From: Glossina fuscipes
Taxonomy: Eukaryota > Arthropoda > Insecta > Diptera > Glossinidae
Assembly: GCF_014805625.2 (NCBI RefSeq)
Contig: NW_023998433.1
Coordinates: 5,377,798 to 5,441,797, forward strand
DNA: 64,000 nt
Reading direction: 5' to 3'
The notes beneath the pieces were generated by a model. The model was not told where the DNA came from. It did no database searches and saw only the letters and a list, made by a program, of their open reading frames with translations. The translations under genes were made by a program, and so were the position numbers. Positions 1-11,640 of this stretch are shown piece after piece (position 1 is the stretch's first letter; the number at the start of each line of letters is the position of its first letter).

Positions 1-218
1 AAGTGCTTCATGAGTTAGGCAGCAGATTTCTTCAAATCAAACAACAATAGTAACAAATGTCGAAAACGTAATTTTGAACGATCCACAATTAAGGCTTGTC
101 TGTATACACTAAATGAGTCAAGAATATTAAATGGAAAAGTGTTATCTTATGCAGGGAAAGGTTAAAAATCATAGAATTTAGCCACTGTGTATATTGACAC
201 TTCACATTATTTTATTAT
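1..218 (-). mobile_element. mariner 5' end, inverted arm (partial, runs off window)
   Basis: Read on the minus strand this is the 5' untranslated part and first codons of a mariner-type transposon. It is an ungapped inverted copy of 4918-5135, with at least two mismatches seen (about 99% identity). Both arms lie just inside a TA dinucleotide (216-217 and 4919-4920), as expected for a Tc1/mariner edge, although no canonical terminal repeat was recognised. The rest of the transposase would lie left of the window. What is seen: the near-perfect inverted match. What is inferred: that it is a second mariner copy and not a fold-back duplication. Confidence 0.75.
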
Positions 219-2610
219 CTTCGCCAATAGATCTCCCTGATCAAAATTTATGCAAGCACCTATTAATTCTCGAGCCGAATTCGTATCTAGCATTAAAATC
301 TTCATCGTTAATTCATTTGCAGAAGCACCTGCATTCCTTTAAGTCGTCATTTATTTACTTAACAATTGTCTGTCTCGAAGAATCTACACTACGCACGTTT
401 TTGTTTGGAAATGCTTTAAAATGTATATGTGCTATTTTTTAAATACGTTTGTTAGTACATTACAAAACCAATAAGTAGAATATTAGGCATCAGTTTTTCA
501 GCAAAAAATCACTTGGCGTACTTACACTTTTTGGAGTGTTTGGAGAACAAGTTCCTGAATTTCAAGGAAAAAGTTCTTTTATTTAATGAACTTGTTCTCT
601 GTATTCTAAAGGATCCAATGCATCTATTAGGCGTGTATAAATTTTTTTGCTAAACTTATACATGTTTCTCTCCTTATACTGAATACAGCTTTTCTCAGCG
701 TGTGGTCAATTTATTTATTACATTGGCGAAATGATTCTCTTTAAGCTTTTCAATTATTTTCTCTATGTTGCTGCAATTTCTTTACCGTGATAAAAGAAAA
801 TCTTGCTGCGTGGGATTTTTGTAATGATTTAAACAAATATATATACAGTGATAGTGTCAGTCATTCAGTGGAATTAAAGCAAGAACATCTCTCAATCTAG
901 TCAGAGCTTCTCTTATAGATTTTGGCATTGACTTGATCTTGGAATTTAAATTTAACTCTTTTGGTGCTTTGTCGCTAATTTTAAAATAACTAACTTAAAA
1001 AAATCTAATCTAAAATTAATTAATGACTTAATTAATCAAATAATCTTGTATGTATGTGGAATTCCCATTTTTTTGTAAATTAAATATAATGAATAATTCA
1101 AACGAAGACGACTTTCATATTTGTTGTAAAAACAAAAAATGCAACCCTCTAAATGGATTACATAGCGCTATCTATAGCGAGACAATAATTCCATTTATCG
1201 AAATAGAGAGGTGATATACCGTGAACGTTCAATGCTGCGAGAATTACGTTATTGAATATTTTTGAAAACTGTATCCATTTGAAACGTTGAAACGTTGTCT
1301 GTCATTGTAATATTTGCTTTTCGCGGTATCGGTAAGTGGAACTATTTAATTATATGAAAACTTTCAATGTAACAAAGGGATAGGCGCAGAATAGTCGAAT
1401 AAATGAGATAAGTAGATGAATTTCGTTGTTAAATGTGTTGAAAACAAGGTGCATAACCTGTTATCTTATCATCTGTTTTGACGATCTGATTTTTCAATAA
1501 AAATGTGATATAAAAGGTGCTGCTATCAAAGTCAGTTAGTTGATTTTTTCATCGGAATTTATTCATAAAACTGAATAAGAAATTTTATGTGATAGAAATA
1601 AAAATCGTTAACTCGATTGAGTCGGTTTCGCCCATCTTAAGATGTGTAACTCTCTTTATTTCCTTCCTTCATTTTCTAAGTTAACAAAACATTTATATAA
1701 ATCCTGTTGCCTATATATAAGAGGTTTACATTATAATCATATTTTATTGTGGCCAAAAGAAAAATTATATTTTCTAAATAATTGCTTTAAAATTTGAATG
1801 CACAATTGTCAAGAAGAAGATCAGTGTGCAGTGTGTTGTTGACACTGTCCTGGTCGCTAAAAACGAAGATATCGACTTGGAATTTGGTAGAAACATTCGA
1901 AGCTTTTGCTCGCAGGTTGGTATTGAAAATGCGCCAAATCACAGCATAAACCTGTAGTCAAACCTATGGTAATTTAGATTTATGTATAAAGAAAAAAATG
2001 GAAAGAAGAAATATATAGAGAAAAAATAAACAAAACTTATTGTATTAGGACTATGTACATACTTTGTATGTATATTTTGCTTATTCTTTTCTACGTCTCG
2101 AAAACACATGTATATAACAATCCGTTTACGTTTACATAAATATGCCTACCAATAGTATAGTTATACCTTATATATTCCGAGGGAAACATGTTAAGTTCTC
2201 TTTGTAAACATGTTGCAATTAGTTGAGCAACATACCTACTATTATGTAGACATCATATATGCCCATATACTTGTTTTGCTTTTTCTTATTAATAAGGTGC
2301 AGTTAGCTCATTGAAGTAAGGATTAACGGCTTCTATACATGTTCGACCGCACGATTTGGTACCTAAGATGGTAATAATGACAATATATACGTAACAGTAT
2401 CTTTATAGCATATACACAAGTAAGTGTTGAGATTGCAACACAAGTGCAGGCAAAATAACTATATAACAGCACAGCGATGGTGATCGCGACTATAAAAGAG
2501 CGTATCGCATTATGCTCATTCTTTCAGTCTTGTTACAGCAGCCAGACGTAAGGAATCGCAGACAACATACTTATTTGTATTTAACATTACCGGGAGGGAT
2601 TTTTTTTTTT
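219..2610. other. Intergenic DNA, no gene recognised
   Basis: AT-rich sequence without a credible coding region on either strand. A 12-bp perfect inverted repeat (543-554 with 588-599) could form a hairpin with a 33-nt loop. Positions about 1850-1980 contain a short piece resembling the dispersed 'TATTGAAAATG' repeat seen again near 53.9 kb. Short open frames here have no family resemblance I can identify. Confidence 0.5.
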
Positions 2611-2800
2611 GACTTTACGGATAGGGGATGGCAGCCTCAGCTTAGGTGTCATCTTCGAATAACAGCAGGACCATTAAAACTTACCGATAGAAGATGGCAG
2701 TCTCAGCTTACGCGTGATCCCTCAATAGCAGTAGGACCACCAAAACTTACGGTTAGTGGATGGCAGCCTCACCTTAGGCGTCATCCCTAAATAGCAGATG
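2611..2800. repeat. Minisatellite, 66-bp period, about 2.9 copies
   Basis: The word GATGGCAG recurs at 2627, 2693 and 2759, exactly 66 bp apart, inside longer units that share CTCAGCTTA-like and AAAACTTACSG-like blocks. A partial unit precedes the first full one. Because 66 is a multiple of three, one frame stays open across the array (2512-2790). The repeated peptide is a consequence of the DNA repeat and I do not call it a gene. Confidence 0.85.
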
Positions 2801-4917
2801 GAATACTCCATTCAACGACGTTAAAACCGTCAGGGGCAATAAAAAAAACAAATAGAATGTAGGTAGGGACAGACGAGTGGCTCTATAAGCCCGAGGTTGG
2901 TTGCTGTAACACCGACTGCGTATTTTTTTTGCAGAACTTCTCGGTACGGACAAAACGCTGAAAATAATTTCAAACTAGAGTCATCCATGCTGGTTTTTTC
3001 CCCCTTCTATAAAAATCGTTTATCGCTTAAGGTGTAATCTAATTTTAACACCTTAAGTAATTAAATTCCTCGTAAATAATAAATATATTAGCTAACGAAA
3101 ATACAAGGGTCCAACAGTTTTTATATAAATTTTCTTAGAAAGGTACTTCTTGTGAAAAACTCTAGTATTTATGTACAAAAATGGAAAAAATTTATCATGC
3201 TCACACAAAGTTACAAGTGATAAAATTTTCTTTTTTCCTCTTTTTTTGACGTTTTATCCTTATTAATCATATGTTACGAAAACCAGAATGTCTAAACCTA
3301 TTTTGGACATTTTTCAAATCAAATGCCTAAAAATGTGTTAATTCTAAAATAAATATGATGGACACTACGACCTGGTGGGTTAATTTTTTCTTAAAAATAT
3401 CAGCGATATGAGTATCAAACAAAAGGACGGGGCGAGTATCTAAGTATTTTAATTAAGATTAATTTTTCTTAACCTTTTAAAAGAAAAATTTTAAACCATT
3501 CAATTTTTTGTGACAATAAAAATCTAGAAAACCGAAGTGTTGTCTATTTATTTTGTACCTTGAGCGTGTCGCTTTACCTATTTGTCACATTTTCAATATC
3601 ACTTTGCTTGCAACGACAAATGGACAGACTCAAATGCTTTAATCTGTTTAAAATTTGATGCTCATCTGGACTATATACATTTTGTGGGATCTCTATAGGT
3701 TCCTTCTGGCTGTGGGTCTGGGTTGTCTTGTCAAAATGAATATACTCTGAATATACTGTTCGGTCAGAAGGTCAAGTGTTCATAAAGCTACTGAAGATCA
3801 AATGATTTTCCAACCTTTTGTCACTCCAAAGACCTGTCCATTCATACCACTAATTGCTTCCCAGCAATATATATATGCACACATATACATAAACAAAATC
3901 CAAATAATAATAATTTAGTCGCAGTAAGCAGCAAAATAACGGGCGATACTCGTTTAATTGATTCTTGTTTGGCAATATTTATAGATCTTTCAAAATGCGT
4001 TTTAAATTAACGCGTTGTTAAATTTGAAAAAATATCCAAGTCTTGACCATTCTAAAAAATAGATTTGCGTATAATTTTCACTAAATCTATTTACTATTAT
4101 AACATGAGCTTCATAAAAATTATTGCTTTAAAGTGTCATAATTTTACTTACTATATTAAAGTATAATTAATAAAAACAAAAAAAAAATTCTTTTAAATCA
4201 TATTCGAAAAACTATTGTTTCGGGAGTTTATGTTTTTAATTTTTCCGAAAATTGATAGAAGAAAGAAACCGCGGTCGCAAGGGAGAAAGAGGGTAGGAGG
4301 AGTTTTTCTATCGTTTTGTTTTTTTTTTCAGCAAAAGCCAACCTTTTATACCAGAAAATTTCACAGGCAGTAAATAAGTGCGCTGTAACTGTGGAGAAGA
4401 GCAATCCTCTGGTTTCTGTTGGTGTAGCGGATATAGATGCCCCCGTATAACAGAATTTGTGGCAAGGGTTTAACGTGGGTTCCTGCCTGAAAGGCTTAAC
4501 CCCACAAAGTAGGGGCCTAAACAGCACCAGAGTCCAGAACAGTTTATTGTGTATGGAACAATAAACCCCACTCTGGTGAATGGCGAGGCCTAGCTGTACT
4601 CAATTGTTCCATTTTAGCTAGGAACTCGCCAAACACAACCACCACGAGTATAACAATAAAAAACATATTATTTATTTTCCTTACTAGCGCGACGTTTTCT
4701 CTTAAACATTCTTTTACGTATAAATCTTTGATATGGTTCAGCCGTAACCTCTTAACAAATATATGGTGCCTATTATTTAAACCGCTTTAATGCCTATTTA
4801 AAATTCTTAGATGGTACAAAAGCACTTTAATTTAAGCCTAGTTAATTGTGTGAACGATTAATCAAAAATATAATAGGTACTTGCATGTCTTTTGACCAGC
4901 GATATCTATTGTTCAAA
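2801..4917. repeat. Intergenic DNA with dispersed-repeat fragments
   Basis: Positions about 3180-3450 (+) resemble 54,740-54,980: both carry a poly-T/GACG block, then TTCTAAAATAAATATGATGG, then a 'TATCAAACAAAAGG'-like end. Positions about 3545-3730 read on the minus strand resemble the 'CACCCAGAAGGAA ... GTCCGTCTG' repeat at 53.76-53.99 kb. Positions 4340-4640 contain an unidentified GC-richer block with paired words (GGTTTAACG/CTTAACCCC and TGTATGGAACAATA) that may be the end of another element. No gene was seen. Confidence 0.55.
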
Positions 4918-5632
4918 ATAATAAAATAATGTGAAGTGTCAATATACACAGTGGCTAAATTCTATGATTTTTAACCTTTCCCTGCATAAGATAACACTTT
5001 TCCATTTAATATTCTTGAGTCATTTAGTGTATACAGACAAGCCTTAATTGTGGATCGTTCAAAATTACGTTTTCGACATTTGTTACTGTTGTTGTTTGAT
5101 TTGAAGAAATCTGCTGCCTAACTCATGAAGCACTTTTAGAATCTTATGGTGATGCTGCTCCATCTTATCTGAATTATCGGGTTTGAATTAAACGGTTTAA
5201 AAACTATGATTTTAATGTCATCGACAAAGAACGGCCTGGAGGATCAAGGAAGAAAGACAACAAATTGCAAGAATTATTGGACGAAAACTTAGCTCAAACT
5301 CTCAGAAAACTTTCAAACAGCTTAGCTATTGATGAATCAACTGTCGATAGACGTTTACATGCGATCGGAGAAATCCAAAAGGAGGTTACCACACAAATTG
5401 ACTAAAAATGCCATTTCGAACCGTTCCAATAACACGGTTTCATTGTTTGCTCGATACAGCATGGCTTGATTGGCACACGGTTTCGAACTTGCTGCAAAAG
5501 TGCGAATGTGGGTCGATGATTCGATCACTGCCAAACCAATATCGTCCTTTCGGCACGACATCGCCATGTCGCCAGAAAGATGAGAAAAAGCTGTAGAAAT
5601 TGATGGGAAATGTTTTGATTAACATGCCGGTA
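4918..5632 (+). mobile_element. mariner-like element, internally deleted and dead
   Basis: Plus-strand frames read as an N-terminal mariner transposase segment (about 5050-5455: an FDLKKSAA stretch, then after a frameshift near 5119 the words ESYGDAAPSY, DKERPGGSRKK and STVDRRLHAIG). The C-terminal segment follows directly (about 5455-5622: an HG motif, a MWVDDSI stretch, IDGKCFD, then stop TAA at 5620-5622). The central roughly 190 codons that carry the catalytic acidic residues are missing. A TGA at 5184-5186 replaces a codon that is usually Trp, and further frame breaks occur. The element's 3' end is interrupted by the Tigger insertion at 5633. The product cannot be functional. Confidence 0.85.
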
Positions 5633-8154
5633 GCCCTCCTATAACGCGGTCAATAGGTTTCTGAAAAATGCCGCGTTATAGGAAATCGCGTTGTAGGAGA
5701 CTTAGATCGAGTGCAAATAGGGAGAATACGTTCCTAATCGAAAAACGATAGTTTTTATTTAAAATATTTTTCTATTTATTCATTTCATTCTAACAACATA
5801 AATTCATTTATTTAAACAACAAAAAAATAAAATAAAATCTGGAAAAACAAATTAAAACGAAATTTCAAATCTACTTAACATTAAATTAAATCAAAATTCA
5901 AATCACAACCTTCTACAAATCTCCCTCGTCGACATCACTTATTATAGTTTGACAGTGTTTCAAACGTTTTGCTTATATCCGTCCTAATTCAAATTCTGAG
6001 TTTGATTCCCTATCGGACTGATTCTTTTCAGCGATTACTAGTTTTGAAAAATCTTTTATTGAAGGCTGTTTTCCCTTATTTTGCAAATCTTTATAGATTT
6101 CCAGGTAGGCGTATTTATTATTTTTAAAATTTCTTTTGAACATTTCTGCTCTATACCTTAAGGGTTCGTTTTACAAAACATAATCTTCCAACTCCTTCGC
6201 CAGATTTAAAATTTTCTCCAGACTCTTTAGTGAAAAGTTTTCAATTTTGGCATTGAAAAGATCGTCATAGTTATTTTCAATCGATAATGCTTCATTTGTC
6301 ATTGCCACTAAATCTGCTTCATTTATTTCGTCGTCCGTAACTAATTCTAGAACATCATCCACAGTAATTTCGTCAAAACCATCGCCTCTTATTACGTTCG
6401 CCCGTGTCACTGCGTTTCTATATTCATCCTCTACTGGATTAGCAAGAGTTTCCTGAACTGCTGTCTCCGGCAATAGTGCTTTCCAGCAAGCTCTCAGTGT
6501 TGACTGACAAATTTCTTTAAGTGAAGTCCCAACGATTTCAACACAATTTAAAATTGAGAACTGTTTCCAGACTTCCTTGACCATTATATTTGATCATTGC
6601 ATCTTCTCTAATATTAGTTCAAACTATTTGCGTATGTAGTATGCTTTGAAAATTGCTATTATTCCTTGATCTAAGGGTTGTAATAATGATGTAGCGTTAG
6701 GTGGTAAAAATTCATCTTGAATATTAGGATGACATGAATCAGTTGTATGAAATGGAGCATTGACTAAAAGTAGTAAAACTTTAAATGCCAAGTTCTTTTT
6801 TTTTTAAATAATTCTTACGTCAGGAACAAAGCAATGATGAAACCAATCATTAATTAAACTGGCAGTCATCCATGTTTTGTTGTTCGCTCTCCAATACACT
6901 GGAAGATTGTTTTTGTTGCATCCTTCAAAAGATCGTGGATTTAATTATCGTTTAATAAACATTGGCGCCAGACGCATTACTGCAGAGTAACAATATTATC
7001 CGAAACCTTTAAGCCAGGAGCTGTTTTTCCGTTTTTCGAAAAAAAAGCTCTTGACGGCATTTTTTCCACCACAAGCTCGTCTCATTAGCGTTAAATATTT
7101 GATCTGGTAAATAATCATATTCTTTAATAATTTTTGTGAACTCTTCTGAATATTTATTCGCTGCATCAGCATCTGCCGATGCTCTTTCACCGTGTATTTT
7201 CAAATTGTGTAATGAATGTCGTTTTTTGAACTTTTCAAACCGTCTTTCTATCCACACCGTTAGTAATTGTTCCATTTTTTCCATTATCTTTACTCTTGGA
7301 CGAGAAATGATTTTTGCGAGTACCGATGATCCAGATGATACTGAACATCTAATTTTCTCTTCGTTTTGTTTTATTGTTCTTATTGTTCAATCATTTAATT
7401 TAAAATGTGTAGCAATATCAGCTACACACTCTCTTGATTTTGAAGTCGGTCGAAAATTTGAATTTTGGTTTCAATAGTAATAAATTTTCGTTACCTTCCT
7501 TTCTTTTGGCATTTTAAGGGCTTAAATTACAATTTGATTATTTTAAGTTATAAAAAGTTTCAAAGAAACTTAAGGATTATGAAAGGTATTCACCTTGATT
7601 TTCACAAAATAAACTTGTAAGACAAAAAATGCAAGCATATAAATCACTCTCTCTTTAAAGTTCTTGAAATATTTCTATGAGAACTTTTTAACAAAATATA
7701 ATATAAAAAATTGCAAATATTTTAAAACCTGGTGATGTGATTCTCACGACTTCTTTACTGTGAACAACGAGACAAACCGTAATTTCCAAAAACTCTTTCA
7801 AAATTTAACTTTCGGGAAAACCCCTTTTTAAAAAAAAAATGTGTGTGTAAATATTTGAAAAGATTTGCGTTCTAACTTTGTCGTCAATTAAATTCTAGCC
7901 ATTCTTTAAAGAGACAATACACATGCAGATCGGCGATCTTTCTTGTACAATTAAAATATGTGGTGTAAAAATCAAAGAGGCTACATCTCACAATTGGTTA
8001 AATAAAGATATAAGGCAAAATTAAAGTTTTTTAGAATATCATTTTAAAAAAATTCTTGAAAATCGCCTAGTAGGAGTAGCGCGTTGTAGTAAATTTTCTG
8101 CATTTTGCGACATTTTGCGAACCGTGTTGTAGTAAAACGGCGTTGTAGGAGGAT
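5633..8154 (-). mobile_element. Tigger/pogo-type DNA transposon, decayed, nested in mariner
   Basis: Flanked by TA (5631-5632 and 8155-8156), with imperfect terminal inverted repeats: 5633-5650 against 8137-8154, 14 of 18 matching, core CCTCCTAYAACG. On the minus strand the frames run as a Tigger transposase. An HTH and CENP-B-like N-terminus occupies about 7515-7200 (MPKERKV start, NEEKIR, LLTVWIE, FKKRH), then the first DDE region with NANETSLWWKK near 7085, then about 6900-6620 with YWRANNKTWMT, LLLLVNAPFH and LLQPLDQGIIA, and the C-terminus at 6584-6171. Frames are broken by several stops. The first acidic residue is Asn (NANET for the usual NVDET) and the second is Val (LVNAP for LDNAP), so this is a dead copy. 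Confidence 0.88.
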
Positions 8155-11119
8155 TACCTTTATATTGTATCAATTTTTCTTAACAAATGCATTTTTCAAC
8201 TGGAAGAAAGGTCAAGATACATGCCAGCAGCTAATACATACTTGTTGTACTTGCTGCGATTCTTAAATATCCGCTACTTAAAGTAAACATAAAATTTAGA
8301 GTTACTCTGTTAACTATAAGTGCGAGTCGATCACAAAGTGTTCATATGTCCAGCTGTTTGGAAGTTTCGTAATTTAGAATTCCGACATACTGTTACTTGG
8401 CGGTTTTGTAGCGAAATTACGAAAATTCTAAAAATTTTCCATATAATGACTTCTCAAAATAAATGGTCAAAAAAGTAGTTTGATCCAGTCCATTTTTATT
8501 AGGGTTTGTCTTTGGACCAAAAGACATTGATTCATCAAATTTCATTAAAATATTTCGAAAATTCTTGAACCCAAGGATACATGGACAGACATTATAGACA
8601 GATAAGGAAATTCTGAATCAATAGCGTGCATAAACTTAATAGGGACGTAGGGAATAATGAAGCAAACATATCGAAACTAATTTACCTTGCCGTGAATGCA
8701 TTCACAAAAAAGTCTGGTATTAATCAATGTCATGAAATCTTTCTTGTTGCAACACTTTATCATCTGATTCTGGGATCAAGAAACCAAGTCTCTACATCAG
8801 ATTACGAAGTTTCTGAATACATGTTTTGATTGAAAATTTAAATTTTTTATTTCTTTCTCCAAGATTGCTTCTATTGTGCAATAATTGTGAACGGATTCAA
8901 ATTAGGTTCGAAATTAATTCAAGAAATTGCGCAAAGTTTAAATGGACCTTAATTGAATCTTGCCTCTTGCCATGTTCAAGAAGGAGCAACGATAATTTAT
9001 ACCGTTTGTGATGAGGACTTCGGTATGTTGCACACAACATGAACTTCTTATTACATTGTATCATAGGGTGGGCCTGGAATGGGTAATGAAAAAAATAACA
9101 TTTTAATGTTCCTAAGATATTTTACAATTCTTAAGAAAAATTTTCTTTTGTCTTTAAAAATACATGCAAAGCAGAAAAAGCGATAGACGAAAGCTATGAT
9201 TGTCATTATTATATAAACGAGTTATTAAGACTCTTGTATAGAAGAGGGCCGATTTTTTCTTAATGGTACGTTAGATGCTCGAAATATATGCAGAACAATA
9301 AATGTAACACAAACAATTCAAAATCGAAATCGCCACAATTAAAATAAATACAAAATACAGTTCATTGGACCGAAGAAATTAAACAAAAGCAATAACTTGC
9401 TTTCTTGTCAATTTAATAACATAAATTGACGATACAGTAATGACACCTACAATACGAATTCAGTAACCGAATGCGAATAAACTTCAGACAGTTAAGATCT
9501 TGTATATAAAGAAGTAAAATATTTCATCATAGACGGTCGTCTTGGTCAACAATCAATTTCGGAAGAACCTAAACCAATATTTCATTGCAAATATTTAACA
9601 AAAAATAAATAGCTAAAACGAAAAGAAGACAATTACACTCGTGCAATGTAAATGGGTGTGAATATGTGCTCAACTCAAACCCCATTTCACTTGAATTGGA
9701 ATTATTTACACAAATCTCCCGAAACTGTTTAATAATATACTGTACAGAGTCTACTTACCTATTACCTTTCTTTTTCATTGCTTGCTTTGAGATTATGTTA
9801 TTTCGATTAACCGAAGTCTACCATTTAATCGTGGAATCATACATGGAATGTTTCAACAACATTTCAAAATTATTTAATATATTTAAATAACATTTTTATA
9901 TATATGCTAGCGTCTATTTTCGATCGTTTTATTTGTACGGGTTAGCAAACATTTGAAAGTCTTATGAACACACGCGATACAGCAAAAGAACTAAGTTATT
10001 GCCAATGAAATGCAGTGGGAGATGCCCTTTAAAATAAAACGTTCTCGTTTAACATGAGCACATATAAAAATTTTTTGTTCATTATGCTGGGCAGTGACGA
10101 ATGAAACTTTGGATAAAAAAATACGAAATTAAATTTTTCGTTGGGCACACGACACACTTGTTCAGTTTTTGAGTTTTCAACAATAAGTCGTAACCCATGT
10201 GAAACCATTTACCGATCGTCTTGCAAACTTTTCGTAAATGATTTCAAACGATTTTGCAAATGATCAATTGATCACCGTCATGGGCTGGCACATCCGTCTT
10301 CCTTTGATTTTAATATTTTTGATACCGCGTAAAAATCAGTTTGAATTTAATTAAAGAGGAAAGTTTTGAGCAAAAAAAAACATATTACAAAGACTATCGA
10401 AATTGCAGCTTTTGAGGTAACGGCATCAATCTAGCCTCTTGCCATTCTTTTTAAAGTTTGATGAAAGAGGGTTTTATCAGGATTTTGTTTATATAGAAAC
10501 ATAATTTAATGTATGTATCCTGCCTATCAATTGGGGCATACATAATATAATTTATTGTGTTTAAGCGGATGTATGTAACACTCAGAAGAGCTTAAAACAG
10601 ACCCGCCTCTTGTTATACCGACATTTGCCGATTTGAGTTTTTCTAGCCTTTTGTCTGCTTGATGTTTTTCCCAGTATTTTTACGTTCAACGTAGAGTTCG
10701 CAATTTTTAAGATATTTTCACGAAACTTAGTATAATGACGTGTTTTGGCGCGAGAAGGGACGGAGTTTAAACTCAATTGAAGCGAATTATTTTTCTGACG
10801 AATTGCCAAATAGCATCTTATCTTGAAAAATTCCTTATCTGAAGGAAAAAAAATGAAATTTTAAATATTTCAAGTGTATAGCAAAATGGTTTAATTATTA
10901 AAATATCCTAATGAAAATTCTAGGTACATTTTTTTATGTAGGTGTATTACTGTATATAAGGTAAGCCTTCAGGTGCGTACATACGAAATCGGAATTTGCT
11001 TATGACAATGATAAAGAATATTTTATTCAAAGTCAAAGTAGACATTTTTCCCCTGTGTATGCCAACTTATGGATGATACGTCAAAAAAACTGTTGTTTCT
11101 TTAAAGCTCCTTTGTTAAG
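8155..11119. other. Intergenic DNA, no gene recognised
   Basis: The first bases after the Tigger probably continue the interrupted mariner 3' flank, but I could not identify a 3' terminal repeat. The rest is AT-rich sequence with only short, unremarkable open frames on both strands (for example 8626-8829 +, 10,582-10,809 -). None shows a recognisable domain, splice structure or repeat. Confidence 0.45.
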
Positions 11120-11640
11120 AAGTGAAGTGCGAAGCAGTAAATGCGCGTCTCGCAAACCACGTAACAGGTGGCATTCAGAAGGTCTCGAGTTTTGTGACTA
11201 AGCTGTATAGGCAGTTGAGTGCTTCCAATGTATTGCGAACCGATTTTGCTGTATAGATAAATGAACAGATTTTACGTAAAAAAACAATCTTACGTTGATT
11301 TTTTGATATATTGCTTGTTTAACGTTTCAACGTTTTAAATCGACTAATTGTTGCTGATAGCGTTTGGTATTAACCGTGTGACCACGCCTTAACAGCTGGT
11401 AACAAAGCACGATCCTTTGATTCCAACAAACGCAGGGTTGATGTGATTGACCTGGGTGTATCCATGTATTTTTACGCCTCGAATTCTGAAAAATTTTCGC
11501 ATTTCATCCCCTGTTATGACAAAAAATACTTTCGCCGAATGTTGTTCATTTGGCACTTCATTTTCGTTGTTACGGAAAGTATTTTTGCGTTGAGATATGT
11601 TTCGGTATTGCGACTGTTTACTGCTGCCCAACGTCCAAGT
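11120..11640 (-). mobile_element. mariner transposase relic (central part)
   Basis: Minus-strand frames show the middle of a mariner transposase in order, with frameshifts. VITGDEM (the GDE catalytic block) lies near 11,510. A WNQRIVLCYQLLRRG segment followed by HTVNTKRYQQQLVDLKR lies near 11,430-11,330, corresponding to the WDQ...YYELLKPG.TVN..RY block. YTAKSVRNTLEALN lies near 11,200, corresponding to the segment after the second acidic residue. No terminal repeats were seen. It is independent of the 5-kb mariner, which lacks exactly this central part. Limits are approximate. Confidence 0.75.

Noticed and set aside
2512..2790. Small repetitive protein
   Set aside because: The repetition is exactly that of the 66-bp DNA minisatellite. 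There is no family resemblance and no neighbouring exon.
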